A DNA stretch of 64,000 nt from an uncultured beta proteobacterium. Lineage in GTDB: Bacteria; Pseudomonadota; Gammaproteobacteria; Burkholderiales; Burkholderiaceae_C. The stretch covers positions 1-64,000 of the forward strand of contig CAIMZI010000118.1 in NCBI GenBank assembly GCA_903845935.1, given 5' to 3'. Each line of letters begins with the position of its first letter. Within the stretch, counting starts at the first letter, position 1. The notes below the pieces were generated by a model. That model had not been told where the DNA came from. It was given only the letters and a program-made list of their open reading frames with translations, and made no database searches. Below are positions 8,692 through 17,081 of the stretch, one piece after another. A program made the translations under genes and the position numbers.

Positions 8692-9374
8692 GGGGCGGTA
8701 CTCCGCTTGGAGCTCAGGTGCAAACGGGTGTCGCTCAGGGACTTGGCCAGGCGCAGTTGCACCGGGCGCTCCACGCTGTCCAACGGCTTGGGCTCGGCGC
8801 GAACCACGGCGGGCGGCGGGTTGCTCACGGCTGCCGGCCTTGTTTCTGTGGTACTCCACTTGGCGCTGAGGCGGAACCGGATCGGCTTTTCTGGCAGGGC
8901 GCGGTTGATGAGGTGTGACTGCAGCGTCACTCCGGAGAAGCCCGCGCTGTCCTGCAGGGTGGCTACAAATTTCAACATGGCGCCCATGTCGCGCGCCTCG
9001 GCCAAGACCACCAGTTGGCCTTTTTGTGCATCGGGCTCGACGCTGATCAGTGCCACGCGGCTCTCTGCTGCGGTCTGTCCCAGCGACAGGAAAAAGCGGC
9101 TCCAGGGCAGATTGAGTTGTTGTGACACGGTTTGCGCGCGTTGCCAGGCGATTGTCATTTCGGCCGGCTTCATGCGAGCGACCGGCAGCTGGCTGCCCAT
9201 GCGCGCACGTTGCTCCTGCACCTCTTGGCGCGCCGCGAGTAACTGCGGTGCGCTGACCAGCTGCCATTGCGCCAGTGTGCCAAACAGGCAGGCCGTGCCC
9301 AGCAGCGCCATGGCCCAGCGCAGCAGTTGGCGGCCCCGGCTTGGCGCGACCAGGTCGAAGTAAAGGCTCTTCAT
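8688..9374 (-). CDS. PilN/GspL-C-like inner-membrane platform protein
   Basis: A 228-residue protein with a short cytoplasmic N-terminus, one transmembrane segment (about 18-38), a coiled coil (about 45-62) and a periplasmic ferredoxin-like domain; the C-terminal ~70 residues are proline-rich and charged. Position between PilM-like and PilO-like genes, size and topology fit PilN (or the periplasmic half of GspL). Sequence similarity to canonical PilN looks low, so the call rests largely on context. It overlaps its upstream neighbour by 4 nt. Confidence 0.7.
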   Translation of the reverse strand: MKSLYFDLVAPSRGRQLLRWAMALLGTACLFGTLAQWQLVSAPQLLAARQEVQEQRARMGSQLPVARMKPAEMTIAWQRAQTVSQQLNLPWSRFFLSLGQTAAESRVALISVEPDAQKGQLVVLAEARDMGAMLKFVATLQDSAGFSGVTLQSHLINRALPEKPIRFRLSAKWSTTETRPAAVSNPPPAVVRAEPKPLDSVERPVQLRLAKSLSDTRLHLSSKRSTAP

Positions 9375-10165
9375 GCCGTCAGCCCGCCGATGGCTGGCAA
9401 GGCCGAGTCCAGCACCACCAGACGCAGGCCGGTGGCGTTCAGGCCCGTGGTTGCGTTCAGGCCCGGTGCGTGCAGATAGACCTGGACCGGTGCCTCAGCC
9501 GTCGCTGCCAGACCTAGTAGCTTGAGCTCGCGCCGAAAAAATGCCAGCAGCGCCTGGGTCGTGGGTAGGCTGATCTGCTGCGAATGCACGCGGTTCCAAC
9601 CATCCAGGTTCCAGCTGCCCCAGCTAACCCGGTCTGCTTCCCAATGGATCAGCCAGGCCTCGTCTGCCAGGTGCTTGCGGTGTGAGCGCAGCGCCGAGCT
9701 AAAGGCCGTGCTAATCGAGGTCACCGGTGGCAGGGTGCCCGCGCAGCGTGCGTGCAGCAGGTCCAGCAGCGACTGCGGAATCGCCACCGACAGGCGCGCC
9801 GCACCGGGCGCATCCTGGGTGAATGCGAAGTGCCATCCGGCACTGGACTGGGCGCCATAGACATCGTCAAATTGCAGCATCGCCAGGGCACAGTCTTCCT
9901 GGTGGTTGCGCAGCTGCGCCTGCCAGGGGGCACAGGCATAGCGCACCAGTCCGTCCGACAGAATCACGCGGGTTTGCTGGTAGCGTGCGGTTTTAGTCAG
10001 ACTAGCGCAGGCATCGCTCAGTCCTTGCCAGCCGTCGGCGGCGTGGACCGCCACGGCCACCGCTGGCAGCGCCGTGCGGCGGCGCCGCCAGCCACTACAG
10101 GCGACGGCGCGCACGCCCTGGGGCGACACCTGCAGCGTCAATACATCAGGCAATAAAAGTGACAC
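9371..10165 (-). CDS. PilM/GspL-type cytoplasmic actin-like protein (probable)
   Basis: A 264-residue soluble protein with no signal peptide or membrane helix. It sits where PilM, MshI or the cytoplasmic half of GspL would be, directly after gspE and before the PilN-like gene, overlapping gspE by 20 nt. Blocks such as VRAVACSGWRRRR and SISTAFSSALRSH are compatible with a divergent actin-like fold, but I see no clear nucleotide-binding signature. Its probable role is to dock the GspE ATPase to the inner-membrane platform. Two short GLNAT repeats occur near residues 231-242. Confidence 0.6.
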   Translation of the reverse strand: MSLLLPDVLTLQVSPQGVRAVACSGWRRRRTALPAVAVAVHAADGWQGLSDACASLTKTARYQQTRVILSDGLVRYACAPWQAQLRNHQEDCALAMLQFDDVYGAQSSAGWHFAFTQDAPGAARLSVAIPQSLLDLLHARCAGTLPPVTSISTAFSSALRSHRKHLADEAWLIHWEADRVSWGSWNLDGWNRVHSQQISLPTTQALLAFFRRELKLLGLAATAEAPVQVYLHAPGLNATTGLNATGLRLVVLDSALPAIGGLTA

Positions 10166-11834
10166 GGTTGATTTCGCTTAAGGTGGTTTCGCCGCGGCGC
10201 ACCAGGTCCAATGCGGACGCGCGCAACAGCCGCGTTCCATTGGCCTGGGCCGCTTGTTTGAGTTGGCGGATCGGGGCACGGGCAATGATCAGCTCGCGGA
10301 TTTCGTCGTTCATGTGCAGCACCTCGGCAATTGCCTTGCGGCCCTTGAAGCCACTGCCACGGCAGTGACCACAACCGGTGCCGGCCTTGAACTGCCAGCC
10401 GATCACATCGCTGGCTTGCAGGCCCGAGACCTGCAGCAGTTCCTCGCTCGGGTGGTCGGCTTCGCAGCAGTGCACGCAGTTGACGCGCAACAGGCGCTGC
10501 GCCAGCACGCCGTTCAGCGCCGACACCAGGCTGTACATGTCCACGCCCATGTGCATGAAGCGCCCGATCACGTCAAACACATTGTTGGCGTGTACGGTGG
10601 TGAACACCAGATGGCCGGTCAGCGCCGATTGGATGGCAATCTGCGCGGTCTCGGAGTCGCGGATTTCGCCGACCATGATCTTGTCCGGGTCGTGGCGCAA
10701 GATGGAGCGCAGGCCGCGCGCAAAGGTCAGGCCCTTTTTTTCGTTGACCGGAATCTGCAGCACGCCGGGCAACTGGTATTCCACCGGGTCTTCAATGGTG
10801 ACGATTTTTTCCGAGCCATTGTTGATTTCGGAAATGGCGGCATACAGAGTGGTGGTCTTGCCGCTGCCGGTGGGGCCGGTCACCAGCATCATGCCGTAGG
10901 GCTCGCTGGCCAGGCGACGCAGCACCAGGGCCACGTCCTCGTCAAAGCCCAGGGTGGTGAGCTGCAGACCCTTCATCTGGTCGGACAGCGATTGTTTGTC
11001 CAGAATCCGCAGCACCGCGTCTTCGCCATGGATGCTGGGGATGATGGAGACGCGCAGGTCGATCAGCCGACCCTGCAGGCTGACCCGAAAGCGCCCGTCC
11101 TGCGGTACCCGGCTCTCGGAAATATCCAGCTCCGACATCACCTTGATGCGCGAGATGGTCTGCCCGGCCAGCTCCGCCGAGTCGGCCGAGCCCACCGTGC
11201 TGAGCACGCCGTCGACCCGGTATTTGATGACCATGCCTGAGCTGGTGGATTCCAGGTGGATGTCGCTGGCGCCGGCGCGCAGCGCGTCAAACACGGTGGA
11301 GTTGACGAACTTGATGACCGGGCTGGCGTCCTCGCTGATGCCTCTAAAGCTCAGCTCCTCGACACTGCTGTCGGGCGGGGCCTGGGTATCCTCGCGCCCC
11401 ACCAGCGACTCCATGGCGCGCAGGCCGCCCTCGAACTGGTGCAGCCAGGCGGCAATGTCGCTGCGGTGCGCCAGACAGCGCTGCACCGAGCTGTCAAACA
11501 GCGCATCCGACCAGGTGCGCAGGCGTTCGTCAAAGGGGTCGGACAACACCAGGCGCAACTGGCCCTGCTGGTTCTGCAACAGCAGGCATTCGCGCCTGAG
11601 CATCTCGCCAAAGGGTAGGCGCTCGATGGCCGCCTCCAGCAGATGCAGCGCCGCCATGGAGAGCACCGGCAGTTCCAGCTGCTGACCCAGAACGGCGCTG
11701 AAGTCCTCGTCTTCCAGTTGCAGGGCTTCCTGCAGCAGCTCCACCAAGGCTCGGCCACTTTGGGGCGCTTGGCTGCGGGACTGCGCCAGCGCCTGGGCAA
11801 AGGGCAGGCTTGTCACTTCGTTCAGGGTGCTCAT
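10146..11834 (-). CDS. gspE: GspE/PilB-family secretion ATPase
   Basis: A 562-residue hexameric ATPase that drives pseudopilus assembly. It has an N-terminal GspE/MshE-N domain (about 1-150), Walker A GPTGSGKTTTLY, an Asp box/Walker B region ending IMVGEIRDSETA, and a His box (GHLVFTTVHANN). Two CxxC pairs of the zinc-binding C-domain are present (NCVHC and GCGHCRGSGFKGR), as in secretion-type rather than retraction ATPases. The ATG overlaps the gspF stop as ATGA, so the two are translationally coupled. No PilT-like retraction ATPase lies nearby, which favours secretion over twitching. Confidence 0.93.
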   Translation of the reverse strand: MSTLNEVTSLPFAQALAQSRSQAPQSGRALVELLQEALQLEDEDFSAVLGQQLELPVLSMAALHLLEAAIERLPFGEMLRRECLLLQNQQGQLRLVLSDPFDERLRTWSDALFDSSVQRCLAHRSDIAAWLHQFEGGLRAMESLVGREDTQAPPDSSVEELSFRGISEDASPVIKFVNSTVFDALRAGASDIHLESTSSGMVIKYRVDGVLSTVGSADSAELAGQTISRIKVMSELDISESRVPQDGRFRVSLQGRLIDLRVSIIPSIHGEDAVLRILDKQSLSDQMKGLQLTTLGFDEDVALVLRRLASEPYGMMLVTGPTGSGKTTTLYAAISEINNGSEKIVTIEDPVEYQLPGVLQIPVNEKKGLTFARGLRSILRHDPDKIMVGEIRDSETAQIAIQSALTGHLVFTTVHANNVFDVIGRFMHMGVDMYSLVSALNGVLAQRLLRVNCVHCCEADHPSEELLQVSGLQASDVIGWQFKAGTGCGHCRGSGFKGRKAIAEVLHMNDEIRELIIARAPIRQLKQAAQANGTRLLRASALDLVRRGETTLSEINRVTFIA

Positions 11835-13024
11835 CGGATGCTTCCCGCCAGTTCAAAAATCGGGAAGTACATCACGACCACGATAAAGCCAATCACCAGA
11901 CCGATAAAGGCCATCAGCAGCGGCTCGAAAAGTTTCACAAACATGTCTATCCACTGGCTGATTTCGCTGTCGTAAAACTGCGCAATGCGCTCCATCATTT
12001 CGCCCATCTGGCCGGTGCGCTCGCCCACGCGCAGCATGCGCGCCGACACCGCCGTGGTCAGACCGGCAAGCTCCATGGATTTGGAAATCGGCACCCCCTG
12101 GCGCACCGATTGCATGGCGGTCTGCAACTGCTGTCCCAGGGCGCCGGGCAGCAGGCCCATCACCAGTTCCAGCGAGGCCACGGCCGGCATGCCGCCGCGC
12201 AGCAGCATGCCCAGCGAGCGGTAAAAGCGCGCCAGCTGGTAGATGCGGATGCGCTCGCCGATGGTGGGCAGTTTTTGCAGGGCATGTACCAGCTTGGCTG
12301 CGGTGCCGGGGCGCGACAACCAGATCGCGATGGACACGATGCCGGTGGCGATAGCGCCCAGCAACAAGAGGCCGTAGTCGTGCGCAAAGTGGCCCCAGGA
12401 AATCAGCAGTTGCGACATCCAGGGCACCTCGCCTCCCAGATCCTCAAAGATGCGGGCAAAGCGCGGCACCACGTAGCCCAGCAGGAATGCAATCACCAGG
12501 CTGCCGGCAAAAATCAGCAGGGCCGGATAGATGCTGGCGCTGATCACCTTCTTTTTGACGCCGTCGAGCTGGCCTTGGTAGGCCACATATTTTTCCAACG
12601 CCTCGGGCAGGCCGCCGGTGCGTTCGCTGGCGCGCACGGTAGCCACAAACAGGGGCGGAAAAACCGTAGGGAATTGCGCCAGGGCGCTGGACAGCGAACT
12701 GCCCTGGAACAAATGGTCCACCAGTTTTTCCAGCAGGGCGCGGCGCTCGGCGTGGCTTTCTTTTTCGCACAGGGTCTCAATCGACTCCACCAGTGCCAGG
12801 CCGGCATTCAACAGCGTCAGCAGTTCCTGGCCAAATTGTGCCAGCGGAAAGGCCGCCGGTCTGCGCCCACTGCGCGCCAGCCAGGCGTTGCCCGTGGCCT
12901 GCACCGACAGCACCCGCAGGCCGCGTTGAAGCGCCAGGGCACGCGCCTGGTCGACGCCTGGCGCCTCCAGTTGCAAGGTCTGCAGGCCGGCTCGGCTGTC
13001 TACATAGCGAACGGAAAACTGCAT
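11831..13024 (-). CDS. gspF: GspF/PilC-family inner-membrane platform protein
   Basis: A 397-residue polytopic protein with the duplicated T2SF domain (about 60-185 and 265-385). Hydrophobic segments lie near 165-195, 215-240 and 370-395. ALVESIETLCEKE and GERTGQMGEMM are the usual first- and second-repeat signatures. The ATG at 13024 is 7 nt after the gspG stop; the frame extends upstream only into gspG. It anchors the pseudopilus assembly machinery and contacts the GspE ATPase, whose gene overlaps this one. Confidence 0.92.
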   Translation of the reverse strand: MQFSVRYVDSRAGLQTLQLEAPGVDQARALALQRGLRVLSVQATGNAWLARSGRRPAAFPLAQFGQELLTLLNAGLALVESIETLCEKESHAERRALLEKLVDHLFQGSSLSSALAQFPTVFPPLFVATVRASERTGGLPEALEKYVAYQGQLDGVKKKVISASIYPALLIFAGSLVIAFLLGYVVPRFARIFEDLGGEVPWMSQLLISWGHFAHDYGLLLLGAIATGIVSIAIWLSRPGTAAKLVHALQKLPTIGERIRIYQLARFYRSLGMLLRGGMPAVASLELVMGLLPGALGQQLQTAMQSVRQGVPISKSMELAGLTTAVSARMLRVGERTGQMGEMMERIAQFYDSEISQWIDMFVKLFEPLLMAFIGLVIGFIVVVMYFPIFELAGSIR

Positions 13025-13031
13025 GCAGCGC

Positions 13032-13451
13032 TTATTCCCAGCTGACGATGTCTGCGTCTTCGCCGGTGCCGCCGGCCACGCCGTCGCGACCAAAGGAGAT
13101 GATGTCGTATTCGCCGTGGCTGCCGGGGCGCTTGTAGGTATAGGCGTTGCCCCAAGGATCGGTGGGCACGCCCTTCTTTAGGTAGGGGCCGTCCCAGCGC
13201 GCCTCATCCGCGGGCTTGGCACCCAGCGCCGCCAGGCCTTGTTCGGTCGTGGGGTAGTGGCCGGTGTCCAAGCGATACTGGTCCAGCGCCTTACCAAAGG
13301 ACTCGATTTGTGCCTTGGTGACCTTAACCTCCGACTTGCCGACCTGCTTGAAATACATGGGCGCCACATAGCCCACCAGCAGGCCGATGATGACCATCAC
13401 CACCAGCAGTTCGAGCAGCGTGAAGCCGCGATTATTTTGCTTGCGTGTCAT
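13032..13451 (-). CDS. gspG: Major pseudopilin GspG
   Basis: A 139-residue major pseudopilin. MTRKQNNRG|FTLLELLVVMVIIG has the prepilin peptidase site and Glu5; the body carries the T2SG signature (DTGHYPTTEQGLAAL, then W.GPYLKKGVPTDPWGN) and calcium-loop-like ending GEYDIISFGRDG. These are GspG features, so this is a secretion pseudopilin and not a type IV pilin. The start at 13451 comes one base after the SCO gene stop. It is the first gene of the secretion part of the long minus-strand cluster. Confidence 0.94.
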   Translation of the reverse strand: MTRKQNNRGFTLLELLVVMVIIGLLVGYVAPMYFKQVGKSEVKVTKAQIESFGKALDQYRLDTGHYPTTEQGLAALGAKPADEARWDGPYLKKGVPTDPWGNAYTYKRPGSHGEYDIISFGRDGVAGGTGEDADIVSWE

Positions 13452-13452
13452 G

Positions 13453-14067
13453 TCATCCCTTGCTCTGTTCGTGCAACTCATGCACCAGTTGCTCGGCCGC
13501 AGGGAAGCCCTCGAACTTGACCCAGGCCTTGTGCTTGCCGCCGCTGACAAAGATAAAGGAGTCATGGTTCATCTTGTCGCCGCGGTAGGTGCCAAAGGCC
13601 TTTTGCAAGGCCACCACATTGGCTAGCGTGCCGCTGTAGTGCTGCCAAGCGGGCAGGGCGCCTAGCTTCTTGCTATAGGCCAGCAGGCGCGCCGGGGTGT
13701 CGTATTCGGGGTCTATCGACACCGACACGATGCGCACCTGGTCCAGCTCCTTGCCCAGCAGAGTCTGCAGATTGGCAAGGATCTGGCTGGTGATGGGGCA
13801 GACCGCGGTGCAGGAGGTGTAGATAAAGGCCAGCACCACCGGCTTGCCGCTGTCGAGTTCATTGCGAATGTTGACCTTGGTACCGTCCTGGCGCACCAGG
13901 CTTCCGTTGTTCAGGTTGACATCGACCAGGCTGCGCTTGGCCTCGCCGCCCATATCCATGGCGGAGTGCATATCGCCATGGGCCTGGGCTGCAGGCAGAA
14001 TCGCCAGTTGCAGCAGGAGCAGCAGGCCGGCCAGGCGGGTCGAAAAATAAAGTTTGGAATGTGTCAT
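13453..14067 (-). CDS. SCO1/SenC/PrrC-family copper chaperone
   Basis: A 204-residue exported thioredoxin-fold protein. A signal peptide ends near AQA|HGDMHSAMDMGG; the mature N-terminus is His/Met-rich and could bind copper. The SCO motif is C86xxxC90P (CTAVCP) and the distal ligand is His168 (MNHDSF). SCO proteins deliver copper to CuA or related centres. No cytochrome oxidase gene is near. The nearest copper enzyme is the large multicopper oxidase in the same cluster, so copper loading of that enzyme is the best inference. It lies 3 nt after a small exported protein and 1 nt before gspG. Confidence 0.9.
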   Translation of the reverse strand: MTHSKLYFSTRLAGLLLLLQLAILPAAQAHGDMHSAMDMGGEAKRSLVDVNLNNGSLVRQDGTKVNIRNELDSGKPVVLAFIYTSCTAVCPITSQILANLQTLLGKELDQVRIVSVSIDPEYDTPARLLAYSKKLGALPAWQHYSGTLANVVALQKAFGTYRGDKMNHDSFIFVSGGKHKAWVKFEGFPAAEQLVHELHEQSKG

Positions 14068-14070
14068 GGT

Positions 14071-14526
14071 TTAGTTGCCCAGGCCCGTGAGGTAACTTTC
14101 GCGATCGATCTTCAAGTATTTGCGTGCGGATGCCAGATTGCCATTGGCGCCGCCGTTGAAACTGGCTTGTTGCACCATCAGTTCGCGGTACTTCTGTTCT
14201 GCCGGAGCGCTCGCGTCAAGACGCTCCTGCACGGCCGCCAGCGCTGCGCTGCGCTCTGGCCTGGCAGCAAAACCTGCAGTGTCCGTAGCCGCTCCGGAGG
14301 CCGCCAGGTTGGCGGGTGCCAGTGCGGAGCCGGCCTGGGCCGGACTGGCTACTGCAGACTCCACCAGCACTTCCTGACCCTGCTCGCCGTTGTCGAGGTT
14401 GCTCAGTTCGATGGCGCCGCTGTCTGCCGTGCGCTGGTACACCGCATCAGCGGCCAGGGCCGGTGTCAACAGGGCAGCGCCGACCGACAGCAGCAGGGAG
14501 ATGGTCAGTGTTTTGGCTTGCATCAT
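14071..14526 (-). CDS. Small exported protein of unknown function
   Basis: A 151-residue protein with a clear signal peptide (hydrophobic core TISLLLSVGAALL, cleavage near ALA|ADAVYQ). The mature part is rich in Ala, Ser and Glu, with a short segment YQRTADSGAIELSNL near its start and a helical C-terminal half (ERLDASAPAEQKYRELMVQQ). I recognise no domain and see no cysteines, heme motif or lipobox. Its tight position between the second FKBP gene and the copper chaperone gene suggests a periplasmic part in maturing or exporting the oxidase, but this is inference from context only. Confidence 0.75.
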   Translation of the reverse strand: MMQAKTLTISLLLSVGAALLTPALAADAVYQRTADSGAIELSNLDNGEQGQEVLVESAVASPAQAGSALAPANLAASGAATDTAGFAARPERSAALAAVQERLDASAPAEQKYRELMVQQASFNGGANGNLASARKYLKIDRESYLTGLGN

Positions 14527-14550
14527 GGTTTTGCTTTCGGGTTGGAGCGA

Positions 14551-15237
14551 TTACTTGGCCTCGACCAGTTCCACGTCAAAGCGCAGCGCCTGGTTGGGGG
14601 CTATCAGGCGACCGGCACCGCGCTCGCCATAGGCCAGTTGGGCCGGGATAAAGACCTGCCATTTGGAGCCCACCGGCATCAGCAACATGGCCTCGCGCCA
14701 GCCGGGTATGACGCCGGAAAGTTTGAAGGAGGCGGGCTTGCCCGGCGCGGTGGCATCGAATTCGGTGCCGTCCAGCAACTGGCCCTTGTAGTTGGCCTGC
14801 ACCGTCATGGCCTCGGTGGCGCGCGCTCCGTGGCCTTCCTTCACGATGCTGTATTGCAGGCCGCTGGGCAGGGTGATCACGCCAGGCTTTTTGGCATTGG
14901 CGGCAAAAAAGTCATCGCTTATTTTTTGATTGGCTTCGGCCTCGAGCTTGCGTGCCGCAATCATCTTGCGGCGCACTTCTTGTTCCAATTCATTGACCTG
15001 GTGCTTGACTTCGGCGTCAGACATCAGCAGTTTGCCGGTGCCGGCTGCATCGCGCAGGCCGCGCACCACAGCCTCCAGATCGAAGCTGACGTCTTGCGCC
15101 TTGAAGTTGCGCACCATGTCGGCACCTACTGCGTAGCTGGTGGCCTCCAGCGGCGTCTTAAAGGCTGAGGTCTGTGCCGCGGCTGCCGTGGCCAACAGGG
15201 CGCAGGCGATGCACAGGGCTAAGGGTTTGATTTGCAT
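14551..15237 (-). CDS. FKBP-type peptidyl-prolyl cis-trans isomerase (second copy)
   Basis: A 228-residue periplasmic Mip/FkpA-like isomerase. A signal peptide (MQIKPLALCIACALLATAAAA) leads to a helical dimerisation domain (about 25-125) and an FKBP domain (about 130-225) with YKGQLLDGTEFDAT and the active-site core VIPGWREAMLLMPVGSKW. It resembles the FKBP encoded three genes earlier in the transcript, so the cluster carries two related folding catalysts. It follows the cytochrome gene by 20 nt. Likely client: the proline-rich giant oxidase or cytochrome made from the same cluster. Confidence 0.92.
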   Translation of the reverse strand: MQIKPLALCIACALLATAAAAQTSAFKTPLEATSYAVGADMVRNFKAQDVSFDLEAVVRGLRDAAGTGKLLMSDAEVKHQVNELEQEVRRKMIAARKLEAEANQKISDDFFAANAKKPGVITLPSGLQYSIVKEGHGARATEAMTVQANYKGQLLDGTEFDATAPGKPASFKLSGVIPGWREAMLLMPVGSKWQVFIPAQLAYGERGAGRLIAPNQALRFDVELVEAK

Positions 15238-15257
15238 ACAATTTTCCTTGTCGAGGT

Positions 15258-17081
15258 TCAGGGCACGATCCAGTCGGAGATCGCTTCGAGTGTATGTGCG
15301 GGGCCGGGCGCCAGGCGCACGATATAGGCGCCGCGCGAGGCATAACGCTGGCCGGGGCCCAACGTCAAGTGCGGATAGATGGTGGTGCCTTCGCTGATTC
15401 CCACGCCAAAGGCCCGGCGCTGAGCGCCCTCGGCATTGAGCGCGTCCGGTACCGCCGTGCCACTCAGGCTTTCGCTCTTCACCGCCACACGGCCCAGGCG
15501 GCCCAGTGTCTGGCGATCGCGGCTTTCTTGCCAGGCCTTGGCGCTTTCGCGCTTGCCCAACATGTCCTCGGTGCGCTCCATCAGGTAGTCGCGGTACAGG
15601 TTGTCCAGCATGTCCTGCAAGGTGTCGGTCATCAGATTCAGTGAGAAAAACAGTTCCGACTGCAGCACTTCGTCAACCAGCGGAATGTTGCGCAGCTTGA
15701 GCCAGGCATGCAGATAGGCCAGGTTGGCGGCGCGCTCTTGCGGCAGCTGGTAGGGATAGATGCCGTGCAGCACCGGCTGCCAGGCAGCAGGCACGGTGGA
15801 CCAGGCCGCGTCTTGCCCCAGCGTGCTGGAGGCATAGAACTGCACTCCCTGGGGCGGCGTCAGCATCTCCAGCAGTGGCCACTGCGCAGGGCTTAGCCAC
15901 AGGGCCACGGCGTCACCCGCATGGGTGGCCTGAAGGGCTTTGCGCAGGCTGACCAAGGCCTGGGCCGGGTCGGCACTGAGTGCCACGTCTTGCAAGGCAT
16001 GGCCTTTGGGCAGCCAGGCCTGGCGCAGTTCCGTGGCAGCGGCCCGGGCGGCTGCGTTGTCTGCCGAAACCACCTGAACCATCTGCCGCACGGGTGCAGC
16101 GTCGGCCAGGTAGCTGGCCAGCACGTCGGCTTCAAGTGCCACACCGCGCGAGAAATACAGCCCGTATTGCGCATCGCCCGCTGTGGCCAAGGCCACGCTG
16201 GGAAACCAGCAGGGCAAGGCCTGGCTGCGACAAAACGCATCCACCGGCGCCCAGTTGGAGTCCGACAGGCCCGACAGCAGCGCGAACACCGGTGTGGCGG
16301 CATAGTGCGCATTCAGTTGGGCGCCCCAGGTGTCGGCGCTGCCGCTGAGCTCCCAGACCTGCACGTCCCAGTGCCGCTCGGTTTGGGTGGCAAAGCTGGC
16401 GGCTGCGGCCATGTGGCGCTTGCGCGGCGCGGTGCTGCTGTTTTTGGAGGCCAGGGCCGACTGCAGCATGGACTTGAAAACACTGCGGCGTGCTTCGCTG
16501 ACCTCGGGGGTGATCACGGTGGCAAAGCGAATCACATCCTTGCCAACGCCGGGCGAGTATTCGGAGGACAGCTGCTGCAGGTAGCTGCGCAAGGCTTGCA
16601 GCTCGGACGGCTGCAGTGTGAAGTGCGGCATGACATCGCTGACCTGGCGGCCTGCGGGACTGATGCCATCCTGTAGCAGGTGGCCCAGGGTCGCCTCGGT
16701 ATAACCCGACAGGCCCCGGTTCAGGGTTTTGCCGCGGCGTCCGTCTACATTGGCCATCACCAGATCGTCGGCCTGTCCAAATAAATAACGCTGGCTGATG
16801 GGGGGCACGCGCGCCTGCCCCTCCACACTGCCCATGCCGCTGGCGCGGTGGCAGTTGGTACAGGCCGCGTCGCGTCCGCTCAGGGCCGCGCCGCTGTTGC
16901 GCGTGGCCTGCAGGGCTGCACCGGATGCCAGGCGGCCCTCCACGTAAATAAGCCGCCCCTGTTCCACCAGATCAGGCTGCAACGCCGTGTCGGGCAATGC
17001 CGCCGCAGCGCACACGCCGCCCAGAAAGCTGGCCAGCAGCAGGCAGGCGCGCAGGCCGACAGGAAACAGGGAGATGGACAT
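15258..17081 (-). CDS. mofC: MofC-like cytochrome c with a periplasmic-binding-like domain
   Basis: A 607-residue exported protein. A signal peptide ends near AAA|LPDTA; one heme-binding CTNCH (Cys74, Cys77, His78) lies in a class I cytochrome c domain of about 40-190, with candidate axial Met in DVMPHF. The remaining ~400 residues look like a type-1 periplasmic-binding fold (YGLYFSRGVALEADVLASYL). In Leptothrix discophora mofC encodes a c-type heme protein after mofA and mofB, and the order here is the same. It may take electrons from the multicopper oxidase or metal oxidation. The start shares one base with the upstream stop (TAATG). Confidence 0.82.
   Translation of the reverse strand: MSISLFPVGLRACLLLASFLGGVCAAAALPDTALQPDLVEQGRLIYVEGRLASGAALQATRNSGAALSGRDAACTNCHRASGMGSVEGQARVPPISQRYLFGQADDLVMANVDGRRGKTLNRGLSGYTEATLGHLLQDGISPAGRQVSDVMPHFTLQPSELQALRSYLQQLSSEYSPGVGKDVIRFATVITPEVSEARRSVFKSMLQSALASKNSSTAPRKRHMAAAASFATQTERHWDVQVWELSGSADTWGAQLNAHYAATPVFALLSGLSDSNWAPVDAFCRSQALPCWFPSVALATAGDAQYGLYFSRGVALEADVLASYLADAAPVRQMVQVVSADNAAARAAATELRQAWLPKGHALQDVALSADPAQALVSLRKALQATHAGDAVALWLSPAQWPLLEMLTPPQGVQFYASSTLGQDAAWSTVPAAWQPVLHGIYPYQLPQERAANLAYLHAWLKLRNIPLVDEVLQSELFFSLNLMTDTLQDMLDNLYRDYLMERTEDMLGKRESAKAWQESRDRQTLGRLGRVAVKSESLSGTAVPDALNAEGAQRRAFGVGISEGTTIYPHLTLGPGQRYASRGAYIVRLAPGPAHTLEAISDWIVP

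Noticed and set aside
4117-13451. Reading the secretion cluster as a type IV twitching pilus
   Set aside because: The major subunit has GspG features, the ATPase is of assembly type with zinc CxxC pairs, and no PilT or adhesin-like pilin is present.
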